This document shows positions 1-9,576 of a DNA stretch of 27,235 nucleotides, in pieces; within the stretch, counting starts at the first letter, position 1, and each line of letters opens with the position of its first letter. Both the position numbers and the translations under genes were made by a program. The notes below the pieces were generated by a model, which did no database searches, was not told where the DNA came from, and saw only the letters and a list, made by a program, of their open reading frames with translations. The DNA comes from a virus: the IMG/VR virus record IMGVR_UViG_3300006793_000215, positions 1-27,235 of that record, one strand, 5' to 3'.

Positions 1-1832
1 GTAAAAACAGGTGTTTCTCTTCCATAAGCATCTTTGTATACTACACCTGCTTGATATGTTCTTATTGACTTGATAGAACTGTATGGCAGCGTTGTAGAAA
101 CCGAGCTACCCTCATCGTTAATTAATAAATCGGGGTATTCTGTAGAAAACAACGACGTAAGTAGTTTAACCGGTGTTGAAATCTGTCCTGTAGTTTCATT
201 AACAACGCCTACAGTGCTGTAGTTTTGCAAGTAGTTACCGTAAACAATTCTATTGCCAATTATTTCTTGAGACTTAGCTCTGCGAGGCACGTTATCCCAA
301 GGTCTAAGTAATTGATTAGCTTCAACAACCGCGCCAATTAATTCTGTTTTTATTTCGTATTCTGTAGGCAAAGTGGTGTTTTGATAATCACTTTTCTTTA
401 ATGTATCTACTACGTAAACAGCTGTGTTGCTAGATTCTTTGTAAAGTATATCAATTTCAGAAATTTCGTCATCGTTCCAAATTAAATCCTGAATTATAAG
501 TTTTCGTACGTTGTTAGTCATTCCAACATTATAGCCGTCGGATGAAAGATATTCAAAGTCATTACCAATAAAGGCTACTGATGAAAACGGAGAGTAACAA
601 GAATACTCGTTGTCTATATATTTCCATCTGTATGCAAATCTTGGAAAAACGTATTCAAATAAAGGCTTTTTTTCTACTAAAAGCACGTCCCAAGATATAG
701 CTTCAACCTCACCTTCACTGTCTAAGGATTTATTTATGTTTCTAGAAATAGCCTGTATTTCACCAGTTATAGAAGTGCCATTTATAGCATATATTTTTAA
801 ACTTATTTCATAATTGTCGTTTGGCCCAAATTGGTTAACCATTTCTCCCGATAATATCAATATCTCTCCAACCTGTAAAGCGCTGCCAGGTGTTTGGTTT
901 ACTTGAAAAGTAACTCTTCCGTCCCAATAAGGCGCTGTGTTTAACCCGTTAGGGTAAGGTGCAGATTCTGCGGGATTTAAGCTTGAGTTTTGAAAAACAT
1001 TTGGGTTGCCTGTGACTGGATCTATAAGATCTAAGTATTGAGCATATGTAGGTAAAGATTCAAATGTAGTAGGGTTAATTATAATATTTGGCTTGTAAGT
1101 GAAGTTTTCAAGATCTAAGTAACCCCAGCTTGTAGTAAGCGGGTCTAAGCCTGTACCTGGTTGAGGTGTTTGCCCTGGGTTATCAGAAGCGCTAGCCCCC
1201 ATGAAATGCGTTGGGGCCTCTAAAGGTGATAGCTTAATTGTAGTAACATCTGCTTCTACAAAATCAGGGCGTCCAGATAAATTTGTGTTATAGCTGTCTT
1301 GATTAGGTTCCCACTTAGGAATTTTAGTTTGAGTAACAAAATTAGTAGAACCTGTTTTAAACTTCTCAATATTGATTTTTTTAGGCTCAGTTTGATCGTC
1401 TGTCCAGAATAAAAACTTATCAAGTATATTTATGCCTGTAATTAAATAATCAGCAGAAAAATTTAAAATGCCTGCGGTGTCTACTAATACAGGGCTAACT
1501 TCGTTTTTTGTTTGGTCATATTCTGCAATTGCACTAATACCATAACTTGCTATAAACCAATATATTCTTTCGTTTATATCATCTCTATAAGATCCAATAC
1601 AAACAGGGTTTGTCATGGCGTCTATATAGTCACCTGTCCAAGTTGCTCCAGTACCTGTTTTAGAGCGCAGTTGTATTGTACCTGCAATATTTTGCATAGC
1701 CCCAACATCACTTGCATCGGAATTTGCCAAGTCTAAATTTAAAGCGTCTCTATATTCTCCATTCGGAACTAAACGTTCGTCAAGGTCTTTGTTCATTCTC
1801 CCTGCTTGGAAAACATGCACAAACTCTGCCAT
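1..1832 (-). CDS. Large tail stabilisation-type protein, C-terminus cut by window edge
   Basis: The minus-strand frame stays open for 610 codons from an ATG at 1832 to the left edge, so the C-terminus lies outside the window. The N-terminus contains the stretch MNKDLDERLVPNGEYRDAL near residues 13-31. I recognise this as the start of the large 'stabilisation protein' found beside the ring/adaptor genes of crAss-like and other marine Bacteroidota podoviruses. The body is rich in beta-strand-like, Trp/Tyr/Asn-containing segments, as in P22 gp10-like tail hub proteins. No signal peptide or membrane segment is visible. It starts 3 nt after the stop of the adaptor candidate upstream, so the two are cotranscribed. 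The inferred role is sealing or extending the short tail after packaging. The family call is by eye; the exact position in the tail is not shown by the sequence. Confidence 0.68.
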   Translation of the reverse strand, partial: MAEFVHVFQAGRMNKDLDERLVPNGEYRDALNLDLANSDASDVGAMQNIAGTIQLRSKTGTGATWTGDYIDAMTNPVCIGSYRDDINERIYWFIASYGISAIAEYDQTKNEVSPVLVDTAGILNFSADYLITGINILDKFLFWTDDQTEPKKINIEKFKTGSTNFVTQTKIPKWEPNQDSYNTNLSGRPDFVEADVTTIKLSPLEAPTHFMGASASDNPGQTPQPGTGLDPLTTSWGYLDLENFTYKPNIIINPTTFESLPTYAQYLDLIDPVTGNPNVFQNSSLNPAESAPYPNGLNTAPYWDGRVTFQVNQTPGSALQVGEILILSGEMVNQFGPNDNYEISLKIYAINGTSITGEIQAISRNINKSLDSEGEVEAISWDVLLVEKKPLFEYVFPRFAYRWKYIDNEYSCYSPFSSVAFIGNDFEYLSSDGYNVGMTNNVRKLIIQDLIWNDDEISEIDILYKESSNTAVYVVDTLKKSDYQNTTLPTEYEIKTELIGAVVEANQLLRPWDNVPRRAKSQEIIGNRIVYGNYLQNYSTVGVVNETTGQISTPVKLLTSLFSTEYPDLLINDEGSSVSTTLPYSSIKSIRTYQAGVVYKDAYGRETPVF

Positions 1833-1835
1833 ATA

Positions 1836-2756
1836 TTAGTGTTTTATTACTTTGGATTTATTACGCATAACTTGTGTAATCTCCTCAATTTTAATATTTG
1901 ATAATCTTATTTTAGCATTTCTTTTAGCCGCAGAGGTTTCTCTCTTAAAGCGTGATACTAAATATTCGGGTGTATTTGCTCTTGTAGATAAAACGGCGTA
2001 AGCTATATACTTATATAAAGCCTCCTCTGCAAATTTATGCACAACCATTTCTTCGTCAGTGCCAAGACCGTCTGAGATATATTTTAATGTAACTATTTTC
2101 CCAACGAATGAAGAATCAAAGAATATAATTCCTTGAAGTTTATCTATATAAAAGACTCCGTTAGTTTGTGCTTGTTGCGGCGAAAGCCCGTAGCGTCTTC
2201 CAAAATGATTAAAATAATAACCGCCTCCCAGCTTATTATCTAAGTTGTCTATGTTATTATTAACCTCATTGCGGCTAGTTGACTCAAACCTTTTCTTTGT
2301 TTCTGAAGATTGCGCGGATATTATTTCTTGATCTTGCTCATCAAAAAGATATTCATAATTATTGTCTTGTAGAATTGGGAATGGGTTACTAGTGTGCTGA
2401 GCTGGATATATAACGCGTTCTATGCCGTTAGAATCAACCCAAACTAATTTTACATAGTTTACGTAGTCTTTAGGTAATACGAAGTTTAAATTAGGCCCTA
2501 TTTCAATTTCAGCAGATTTAACTGAAGGTAGTATATCAAAGCTAAACTCTTGAATGCCTCGTTGTGCATGGAAAGCTACATCCGTTCTTTTAACTTTAGG
2601 TATAATTTTTTCTTCACCTACATAAGATATAATAAAATTGTTTATAATATCTTTAATGCTAGTGAATTGATAATTGCCATAATCTTCATCCCAGCTATTC
2701 CAAACGCTATCTGGGCCTAAGTAGTATTGTTCGTCTGTTTGATTTATTAAACCCAT
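1836..2756 (-). CDS. Putative head-tail adaptor / tail-tube ring protein
   Basis: This 306-aa protein has an N-terminal helical part with RTDVAFHAQRGIQEFSFD near residues 58-75, followed by a strand-rich part with FVLPKDYVNYVKLVWVD. That layout (paired helices, then a 'LPxDYVxYxKLxW' strand) is what I know from marine podovirus proteins equated with T7 gp11/P22 gp4-type connector rings. The C-terminal third has a helical, basic stretch (KRETSAAKRNAKIR). It is placed between another connector candidate and the large stabilisation protein, as expected for a ring that joins portal and tail. Spacing is 3 nt on both sides. An alternative is another ring or sheath subunit of the crAss-like tail barrel. 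The structural role is well supported by position; the precise ring is not. Confidence 0.55.
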   Translation of the reverse strand: MGLINQTDEQYYLGPDSVWNSWDEDYGNYQFTSIKDIINNFIISYVGEEKIIPKVKRTDVAFHAQRGIQEFSFDILPSVKSAEIEIGPNLNFVLPKDYVNYVKLVWVDSNGIERVIYPAQHTSNPFPILQDNNYEYLFDEQDQEIISAQSSETKKRFESTSRNEVNNNIDNLDNKLGGGYYFNHFGRRYGLSPQQAQTNGVFYIDKLQGIIFFDSSFVGKIVTLKYISDGLGTDEEMVVHKFAEEALYKYIAYAVLSTRANTPEYLVSRFKRETSAAKRNAKIRLSNIKIEEITQVMRNKSKVIKH

Positions 2757-2759
2757 ATG

Positions 2760-3491
2760 TTATGCTTTTTCTTGTTGAATAGTTTCTTGCTCTTCTTGAT
2801 TCATAACTTGATACAAGTTAAGATCTTTTATTAATATGCCTGATAATTCTAATATTTTAATTACAAGCTCTGTTTCTTCCGATGGATGCAGCTCAAAGTT
2901 AACCGAATTAGCAGCATTATATAAAGGCTCGTCAAATACTATTTGGTAAGCCCATTGAACCTTAGCGGGTTTCTTTATGTATTGAAACTCAACTTCAGTA
3001 ACGTCTGTTATCTCGCTATTTCCATAAACTCTGATTCCATTTGTGTTTGCTACAAATACAGGTCTGACGTTTTTAGGTTTTGTTAATGGGGATGAGTTTA
3101 TATATAAAAACTCGTTAGCGTTAATACGCTCTGCTTCAATGCTTTCTGTAGATGATACACCGAAGGAATTTGTTGTTGTATTTTTATATACCACTGTTCC
3201 TAATCTATATAGATCAGTTGGCTCGTCAAAAAAGTTTCCTGTACGAGTTGGTTGCGCTGAAGTTTCAAATATGTTAATTTTTTCATTAAGTAAGTTTAAC
3301 ATGTCCGAATACTCTGTGCTGTTGCCTGGTATTCTACCAAACTGGTTTATATCGTAAAAGTATTGTTCGAATAAATCTTCTTGCGCTTGATTAGCGAATA
3401 AGTTAAATTCTTGAGCTGTTACATAGCCTCTTTGTTCTTTGTTAAGTATGCCAAGCACTCGCTGGTAAACACTATCCACGCTTATTGCCAT
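2760..3491 (-). CDS. Putative connector/ring protein (second adaptor)
   Basis: This 243-aa protein opens with VYQRVLGILNKEQRGYVTAQ and FNLFANQAQEDLFEQYFYD. These are two amphipathic helices typical of small connector proteins in marine flavophages. A beta-rich middle follows, then an acidic, Gln/Glu-rich helical tail (NQEEQETIQQEKA). It is the first gene after a strong RNA hairpin at 3509-3555 and lies only 3 nt from the next adaptor gene, so the pair probably forms consecutive rings under the portal. No enzymatic motif is visible. The function is inferred from gene order and helix pattern; a head-closure protein is an equally good label. Confidence 0.5.
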   Translation of the reverse strand: MAISVDSVYQRVLGILNKEQRGYVTAQEFNLFANQAQEDLFEQYFYDINQFGRIPGNSTEYSDMLNLLNEKINIFETSAQPTRTGNFFDEPTDLYRLGTVVYKNTTTNSFGVSSTESIEAERINANEFLYINSSPLTKPKNVRPVFVANTNGIRVYGNSEITDVTEVEFQYIKKPAKVQWAYQIVFDEPLYNAANSVNFELHPSEETELVIKILELSGILIKDLNLYQVMNQEEQETIQQEKA

Positions 3492-3508
3492 TTGTATATT
3501 TTTTTATT

Positions 3509-3555
3509 ATTTATAGTAATTAGGCCACCATTATAGCGGCCTAGCTACTATAATT
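3509..3555 (-). other. Strong hairpin between structural genes
   Basis: Arms 3509-3526 and 3538-3555 pair at 15 of 18 positions, with a perfect GGCC core and an 11-nt loop. The hairpin fills the 70-nt gap between the 275-aa gene and the first connector gene. On the leftward transcript the stem is followed by an A-rich, not U-rich, run, so it does not look like an intrinsic terminator. It may be an RNA processing or stability element that sets relative expression of the capsid-side and tail-side genes. Confidence 0.55.
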
Positions 3556-3561
3556 AGTGAC

Positions 3562-4389
3562 TTATTTAAGTCTTTTTAAAATTGTTTTGTAAACTTCCAT
3601 TCCATCATCAGTCTTAAAGAAAGATGCTAATGCAGAATAAGGATGTTCATCAAAAGGAACTGTCATTAATTTTCTGTTTCCATCGCCGTATGTAAACGTA
3701 CGTTGATCTCCAGAAAGTTTTAATATGCCGGCTTCAACGGCTTTAGCCCCTGTGTTCCTTAGCTCGACAGAATCGTCGTTTGCTAATTCCATAAATAAGA
3801 TAGGATTTCTTTTTGCAAAGATCATCAAATCTCTTTTTAATTCACTTGAAGATAATGTTGTAACTTTTTCTCCAAACTCAGATCTTAATATCGCTTCTGC
3901 AAGATCAATATCCATACTTTTAGCAGCTGTCAAAGCTTCTAATTCGTATTCAATCCAATCTAATTCATTAACAGAATCTTGTACTGGATCCAGTTCTTTG
4001 TATATTTTGTCTTTAAAAGGGTGATATATAGATAACAACTTCTGTAAAGCAACATCTTCTTTTTTTACAGTTAATGTACCGTTTCTAAAAGCAATTCTAC
4101 CTAATGTTACTTGCCCTTTTTGCTCATCAACAAGCGGCGTTGGCTGATTAGTAGCGTACCGAAGCTCCCGCGAATAACCTAATTCTTCATCAAAATACAG
4201 TAAAGGCTTTCGCTGACTGTGTCTTGAGGGGATGGTAAACAATAAAGGAGATTTTCCTGTAGCAATATAATAAGTTCTATCTTTAAATTCAAACACTGGC
4301 TTAGCCGGCGCTTTTTTAATTGGAGCAGTTTTAACTGCTGTTTTTTGAGTTGCAACCTCAACTGTTTCTGCTGTAGCTTTTTTAGCCAT
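3562..4389 (-). CDS. Conserved structural-block protein of unknown function
   Basis: This 275-aa protein begins with a low-complexity Lys/Ala/Thr/Pro leader (about residues 1-32, with repeated KTA/KAP units) and continues into a folded domain. The domain contains RKPLLYFDEELGYSRELRYAT and then a helical C-terminal half. It lies directly after the major capsid gene and before the connectors. I have an impression of similar proteins in uncultured marine phages, without an assigned role. The disordered basic leader could contact DNA or the capsid interior. Candidates are a head auxiliary or head-completion protein, or a cargo-type virion protein. No catalytic motif is seen. The gene is real: it is long, properly spaced, and has no competing frame of quality. 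Confidence 0.6.
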   Translation of the reverse strand: MAKKATAETVEVATQKTAVKTAPIKKAPAKPVFEFKDRTYYIATGKSPLLFTIPSRHSQRKPLLYFDEELGYSRELRYATNQPTPLVDEQKGQVTLGRIAFRNGTLTVKKEDVALQKLLSIYHPFKDKIYKELDPVQDSVNELDWIEYELEALTAAKSMDIDLAEAILRSEFGEKVTTLSSSELKRDLMIFAKRNPILFMELANDDSVELRNTGAKAVEAGILKLSGDQRTFTYGDGNRKLMTVPFDEHPYSALASFFKTDDGMEVYKTILKRLK

Positions 4390-4426
4390 GATATAATATA
4401 ATTAAATAATTGATAAAAAGTAATAA

Positions 4427-4453
4427 TTACCCCCGCCAATACAACGAGGGTAA
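4427..4453 (-). terminator. Terminator-like hairpin after the major capsid gene
   Basis: TTACCC/GGGTAA arms (6 bp, then one mismatch, then CG/CG) enclose a 9-nt loop, starting 20 nt after the capsid stop. On the leftward transcript the stem is followed by TTATTACTTTTT. This is the best intrinsic-terminator-like signal in the window and could partially end the abundant capsid message. Confidence 0.5.
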
Positions 4454-4472
4454 CAATTACATTAGTTAAGCT

Positions 4473-5900
4473 TTATGCTTTTTTCAATAACACAAAGTTG
4501 TTAGCTCCTTGTACACATAAACATCTTTCTGATAAGAAATGAACGTTCATTGCATCTTCGTCGCTTGTATAGTTTCCACCAACGGATCCAGTAATCCAAG
4601 ACTTCATTTTACGGTCGTCAGCTTCAGAAGCTCTATAACGAATGTGTAAGAATGGTCGTGAAATATTTTTTCCTAATTGCTGATCGTAAACTGTAGAAGT
4701 TCCTGCAGGTACGATAACACCTTCAACATCTCCAACTAATCCACGAGTGGTAGCGTCGTTTAAGTATTTCCAGTCAGTCTTATAGAAATCGTAAGATCCT
4801 CTACGGAATCCGCTAAATCCTAAGTTAAGCGCCATATCTGAAGAGTTGTCAAATACTCCATAAGAAGTACCATCAGTACCATAAGAATTTTGCTGTGCTA
4901 ACATATTGTCAATACCTAAAGAAGTTGCGCGATCTAAGAAAAGCATATTTTCTTCAATAGCTCCTTGCTTGTCAAGTTCCTGTAAGATAACGTCAAAATC
5001 GTCTAATCCAGCAGCGCCTCCAAAGTTAGCGTCTGTGTAAACAAGACCTCTAGTTTCAAGAGCAGCAAAAAGCCCGTCAGAACCTGTAAGCTGTGTTCCA
5101 CCACCAAAGTTGTTGTTAACGTCTGGCACAATAGGAGTTGCAGCTTTTTCAGCTTCAATCATTGCCATTTCTAATTGGTCTTCAAAACGAATACGTGCTT
5201 CGTGCTCAGACTTTAAGTACCATAAGTAACCAGATGTTCCAGCTTCAGTAGTAACTTCAACCCAACCAATTTGAGCAGTATCAGAACCGCTTACATTGTA
5301 TTTATCTCTAAGTATGATTGGCTTATTGTTAAACTGCTCAAAAGCTGCATCAACAGAAGTACCTGCATTAGAAGTTCCTTTTGCATACTCAGAACCATAT
5401 ACAAATACTTTAGCGTCGGCCCCAGAGTGAGCTGTGATTGTTGGAGTTGCATAACCTACCACTGTTAATGTAGCATCACCTGCGTTAGGAGAATCCGCTG
5501 TAACAGTTTTTACGTAAGCTTTTTCTACAGTTAATCCATCAGCTGCAGCAACTACGATTGTAGCGCCTGGGCCAATAACATTTCCTTTAGCTGCAGGAAT
5601 AACAACTGTTGTAGTAGTAGTTAGTACGTCTTCATATGCAATGTGTAATCTTCCTTGCTCAGACCATACTACTGTATCTGAAGCCATCGGCATTTCTGCT
5701 CCTACCATACGTAAGAACCCAGAGATCGTACGGTTACCGTAACGCTCTACTTCTTTCTCATATACTTCTGGTAAGAATTGTTGTGTAAAATCTAAATCAT
5801 TTAGAGTTAGATAGTTATCGTTAAATAATGTTTGTGTTGGGCGTGGTGTTAAGTGCGCTAAAGCACCTGCACTGCCTGTAAATGAACCTGCTGCGGCCAT
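4473..5900 (-). CDS. Major capsid protein (HK97-fold, crAss-like type)
   Basis: This 475-aa protein fits the size and position of a crAss-like major capsid protein: after portal and scaffold, before the connector genes. The N-terminus has DFTQQFLPEVYEKEVERYGN (about residues 38-57) and then FLRMVGAEMPMASDTVVWSE, a pattern I recognise from marine and crAss-like capsid proteins. Residues about 95-190 form a Thr/Val/Ala-rich beta segment that may be an inserted surface domain. A helix-rich P-domain-like part follows (EHEARIRFEDQLEMAMIEAE). No protease gene or obvious delta-domain is visible beside it, so maturation cleavage is unknown. The leader before the ATG is A/T-rich without a Shine-Dalgarno sequence. 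A terminator-like hairpin follows the gene, as suits a highly expressed product. Confidence 0.82.
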   Translation of the reverse strand: MAAAGSFTGSAGALAHLTPRPTQTLFNDNYLTLNDLDFTQQFLPEVYEKEVERYGNRTISGFLRMVGAEMPMASDTVVWSEQGRLHIAYEDVLTTTTTVVIPAAKGNVIGPGATIVVAAADGLTVEKAYVKTVTADSPNAGDATLTVVGYATPTITAHSGADAKVFVYGSEYAKGTSNAGTSVDAAFEQFNNKPIILRDKYNVSGSDTAQIGWVEVTTEAGTSGYLWYLKSEHEARIRFEDQLEMAMIEAEKAATPIVPDVNNNFGGGTQLTGSDGLFAALETRGLVYTDANFGGAAGLDDFDVILQELDKQGAIEENMLFLDRATSLGIDNMLAQQNSYGTDGTSYGVFDNSSDMALNLGFSGFRRGSYDFYKTDWKYLNDATTRGLVGDVEGVIVPAGTSTVYDQQLGKNISRPFLHIRYRASEADDRKMKSWITGSVGGNYTSDEDAMNVHFLSERCLCVQGANNFVLLKKA

Positions 5901-5925
5901 AATTTTTAAGTTTTAAGTTGTTGTT

Positions 5926-7113
5926 TTATTTTCTTTTAATTCCAAACCTAGGCGAACTAGAAGATTTAATTGACTTAACCGTAAAACCGCCTGGCATACT
6001 GACTTTCTCATGAGCACCTCTTGGGCTCATATCAATATTCTTGGCTTTTTCAACACTGCTTTTCATTGCGTCGGCTTTGCCTTGCTCGTAAAAGTGGTTT
6101 GCAATTGCATCTGGATTCATAGCTGTAAATAAAGACTTGTGATAACCTGCAGCGTCATTCATTTCATTTTTATCGTTCAAGAACTTCTTGACCAAATTAT
6201 TGATGTCGCTTTGGGTGTCTTTAACCTGATCTACATTATTAACTTTAAACCTAAATTTCTTTTCTCCAACATTGAAATCAAAACCTTTGAAATCATTAGA
6301 AAAAAGCTTTTCTGTTTTGTTTTTAAATGTAGACACTTGCTGTTCAGCTATTTTAGTTGCCTGTTCGTTTTCTTTTTTATAACGGTTAAAAAACTCAACC
6401 GCTTTTTGTTGTTCTGGATTTAATTTTGATCCAGCTTTAATTTCTTCGTAATACTTAGCCTTTAATCCATCTAGGTGATTTTTAGCTTTTGCTAACTCTT
6501 CTTTATGAGCTAACTTTTTTCTACGTACATCTCGATTTTCATCTAGCTCTTCATCATAAGCAAAATTATCTTCCATTAAGAAAGAAATTTCTTCCGAGTC
6601 TAAATGAGGTCTAGTTGTTTCGTAATATTCTCTTAATAATTGTGTTTCATTCAATGAAGCATAATCTGTATTAAGCTTAACATAATCCTCAAGAGATCCT
6701 CCTGTTTCATTCATAAACTCAACTACCTTTTGAATATTCTCAGGTAATTCAGCTCCTGCGTCAGCCTCTATTAAAGCCTGCTCAACCTGCTCTTCAAGCT
6801 CTTCTGCTTGCTCTTGTACTTCTTCTTCTGTTATTTCTTGAAGAACTGATTCTTCAGCTTGAACGGGGGTTTCCTCATTTTGGACGGGCTCCCGTACTTC
6901 TTCAACCACTTCTTCGCTACTTGGCGTGTCTTCGGGTTGTTCGACAGGAACATCGCCTGCATCTGTTTCTTGTTCTGGAATGGCATCTTCTGTTGGTTTA
7001 TTTAATTCTGATAAATCAACCTTAATAACGCCGTCCTCGAACGACATAGGTTTTGCTTCTTGCACAGTAGTCTCTTCGACTACAGGTGCTTCTTTTTCTT
7101 GTTCTTCTGACAT
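5926..7113 (-). CDS. Putative capsid scaffolding protein
   Basis: This 395-aa protein sits exactly between portal and capsid, where scaffolds are found. The first ~135 residues are extremely acidic and low in complexity (runs of E, V, P and Q). The middle (about 150-290) is highly helical and charged with coiled-coil-like heptads. The C-terminus turns basic (SPRFGIKRK). An acidic disordered head, a helical rod and a basic C-terminal capsid-binding tail are the classic architecture of phage scaffolds. No protease triad is visible, so it is probably not a scaffold-protease fusion. The call rests on composition and gene order; sequence alone does not prove it. Confidence 0.65.
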   Translation of the reverse strand: MSEEQEKEAPVVEETTVQEAKPMSFEDGVIKVDLSELNKPTEDAIPEQETDAGDVPVEQPEDTPSSEEVVEEVREPVQNEETPVQAEESVLQEITEEEVQEQAEELEEQVEQALIEADAGAELPENIQKVVEFMNETGGSLEDYVKLNTDYASLNETQLLREYYETTRPHLDSEEISFLMEDNFAYDEELDENRDVRRKKLAHKEELAKAKNHLDGLKAKYYEEIKAGSKLNPEQQKAVEFFNRYKKENEQATKIAEQQVSTFKNKTEKLFSNDFKGFDFNVGEKKFRFKVNNVDQVKDTQSDINNLVKKFLNDKNEMNDAAGYHKSLFTAMNPDAIANHFYEQGKADAMKSSVEKAKNIDMSPRGAHEKVSMPGGFTVKSIKSSSSPRFGIKRK

Positions 7114-7145
7114 GATAAAATATTATATAATTATTACTATTATTA

Positions 7146-9572
7146 TTACCTAGGCTCGAAGGAACCTAAGTTAAAGTTGCCGCTAAGTATATCGTTTCCG
7201 CTAGATTCGAAGTTTTTAGGCGGCAAATCATTTTGTCTTTGATTTATTAATTCACTTTGCTGTGTGGCTTGTAATTTAGTACGATCGTCTTTACGATCCT
7301 CTTTTTCTGCTAATTCTTCTTTCTTGCCTTTAACCTCAATGCCTTTTAAGCGCATATTCATTTCGAATTCTAAAGACATTAATTCTTTCTTCAGCGAAGC
7401 CTCTTGTATCAGCTTTTGAGAATCAATTTGGGCTTTGGCTTGTTCTAATGCAATTTTCTGTTGTATTAAAGCTTGTTGTTTTTGAACCTCAGCCTGAGCT
7501 GCTACTTGCTGAGCTTGAGCGTTAGCATTTGCTTGAGCCTGTATATTTTGTTGCTGCATTTGCTGGTCTTTCAATTGCTTTTCGTTTCTTCGTATCTTGA
7601 GCAATTGATTAGCTAATTTTATATTTTTAATCTCTCTTAGATCAATAGCGTCGGATAAATCAATAAGTCCGCTTTGAACAGCAGCTTGTATATTATTTTC
7701 TAGTACAGCTCTTTCTTCTTCATCTGGTTGAAGCTCAATAAATATACCAAAGTCATATAAATATAAATCGCTCATTTCCTCTAGCACTGCTACATTTTGA
7801 TTACCTATCTTATGTACAAACGCTTCTTTTGTTGGCGAATATTCTAGTATATCAGATATTCTTAATGATAATCCTTCGCATAAATCTGCAGTTAAAAACA
7901 AACTGCCTTCTAATATGTGTCGTGTTGCTACATTTGAATTTGCCGCCGCAAGCTTTTGCACACCTACCAATGCTCTAGAATCCGGGGTGCTGCCATCTCT
8001 AGCTTCATTAAGTCCCGTCACATCACGGATCATTTGCATATAGTAGTTATAATTAGCGATTAAGCTTTGCATTTTTTGACCACCAGCACCTGTTGTAATT
8101 TCTTGAATAGGCACTTTACCTGGATTCATATCACCGTCTTGTGTAAATGATCTACCAATAACAGATCCCGTTTGAAAAAACATATTCAATGCTTCTTGCG
8201 GATTGTAGTTTGTCCCGTTACCTAAGTCAACCTCAGCTAAACCATCAGCGTCAAGATAGACTCCATCTGGAACCATTCTCGACATTACTTGTTGTAGCTT
8301 TAAATGCGTAAGCTGAATCATATCTGCAAAACCAGTTATACGGCTTACTATAGATTCAATTCTGCCTCTATACATTCTTGGAGCTACAATACTATAGTTC
8401 ATTTTAACTTTAGTATAATCACTTTTAGGACGTATCATATTTTTAGCTAACTCCCATTTAAGCAATTGCCCACCTAGTACTTTTACGCCTTCATAAACAA
8501 CCTCTAAAGATTTTGACAATTTAGATATGCCATACTCTTCATACATTTCTTCTGGCGGATTAAACTCATCAGTTTTAGGTATTATTTTAGCCGCTCCTGT
8601 TGCTGTTTCTTTAACTTTGTAAACTTCGTTTGTGAACGTTTTATAATTAAAGTAAAGAACCTGAACAGTATTTGAATCATCATAATCAGAATTACTAAGA
8701 GTCCTATCGTAAAACCCGTTATTGCTTGTGCTTTGACCTGCAATTTTTTGTAAATCATCATTAGTAAGCCAAGGGAATTCTTTTTTAAGCTCGTTTAAAT
8801 GAACAGCTTTTACTTCTCCGACATAATATATATCTTCAAAGTAGGGTGAATCTGTGTATGACCAAACTAAATTTACCGGATCAACGTACTCAACAGTTGC
8901 TCCTTCTGCTTTACTGAATGTATTCTTAACTGCTCCAATACCTATAGTTGTTAAATCGTAGTTACATCTGCGTTTAATCAAATCATAATTATTGCCGTCT
9001 AATAAAACATTTAAAGCTTGCTCTTCTGCTAATTCAACTTGTTGCTTGTAGCTAAGTTGCATGTGTAAATCTAGCTCTTCTTTATTTTTAGGCAATACGT
9101 CTACATTGCTTTCAAATAAATTTACACCAAATTCTTTTTGAGCAAACTCATTAAGTTCTTTTGTTTGCATATCACGTATTATAGCTTCCATGTACTTAGT
9201 TCGTTTTTCAACTCCGTATGGATCTTGCGAGTATGCTTTTATATCAAATTGTCTATCTGAAATACCATTAACAACTATATCAACAAATTTTGGTATAATT
9301 GGCACTGGCTTCCAGTCTAAATTCAAATAAGATAAATCGCCATTAATAGACAGTTCATCTTTATATTTTTGTATTCCTTGCTCTCCTCGAGCATATAATC
9401 TTAGATTATGAAAAGTAGCTTGATTACTTTTGAATCTGCTATTTCCATTATCGGAACTAAACCATTCATTTTCAATAGCCCTACCGATGGTGTTCCCATA
9501 ATCTTTTGACATTTTCTCGGCATCGCTTGCTATTTGACTCGGAAAATAACTTGTTACAACTGACTCAGCCAT
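7146..9572 (-). CDS. Portal protein
   Basis: This 808-aa protein lies immediately downstream of TerL with a 4-nt gap, the usual TerL-portal order. It has the length of crAss-like portals (about 800 aa). The N-terminal region (1-100) is helical. The middle contains a beta-rich clip/wing-like part and a long helical stem region (about 395-560), including TGFADMIQLTHLKLQQVMSR. From about residue 655 the protein becomes a Gln/Ala/Lys-rich coiled coil (repeated AQA, QQ and KQQ patterns) that could build the barrel projecting into the capsid. The last ~50 residues are charged and probably disordered. It forms the dodecameric DNA entry ring and binds TerL during packaging; this is family knowledge. 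The start is the first ATG after TerL. Confidence 0.8.
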   Translation of the reverse strand: MAESVVTSYFPSQIASDAEKMSKDYGNTIGRAIENEWFSSDNGNSRFKSNQATFHNLRLYARGEQGIQKYKDELSINGDLSYLNLDWKPVPIIPKFVDIVVNGISDRQFDIKAYSQDPYGVEKRTKYMEAIIRDMQTKELNEFAQKEFGVNLFESNVDVLPKNKEELDLHMQLSYKQQVELAEEQALNVLLDGNNYDLIKRRCNYDLTTIGIGAVKNTFSKAEGATVEYVDPVNLVWSYTDSPYFEDIYYVGEVKAVHLNELKKEFPWLTNDDLQKIAGQSTSNNGFYDRTLSNSDYDDSNTVQVLYFNYKTFTNEVYKVKETATGAAKIIPKTDEFNPPEEMYEEYGISKLSKSLEVVYEGVKVLGGQLLKWELAKNMIRPKSDYTKVKMNYSIVAPRMYRGRIESIVSRITGFADMIQLTHLKLQQVMSRMVPDGVYLDADGLAEVDLGNGTNYNPQEALNMFFQTGSVIGRSFTQDGDMNPGKVPIQEITTGAGGQKMQSLIANYNYYMQMIRDVTGLNEARDGSTPDSRALVGVQKLAAANSNVATRHILEGSLFLTADLCEGLSLRISDILEYSPTKEAFVHKIGNQNVAVLEEMSDLYLYDFGIFIELQPDEEERAVLENNIQAAVQSGLIDLSDAIDLREIKNIKLANQLLKIRRNEKQLKDQQMQQQNIQAQANANAQAQQVAAQAEVQKQQALIQQKIALEQAKAQIDSQKLIQEASLKKELMSLEFEMNMRLKGIEVKGKKEELAEKEDRKDDRTKLQATQQSELINQRQNDLPPKNFESSGNDILSGNFNLGSFEPR

Positions 9573-9576
9573 ATTT

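Noticed and set aside
4179-4439. 86-codon frame rich in Gln/Leu
   Set aside because: Out-of-frame reading of the Lys/Ala/Thr leader of the 275-aa gene, and it crosses the terminator-like hairpin.
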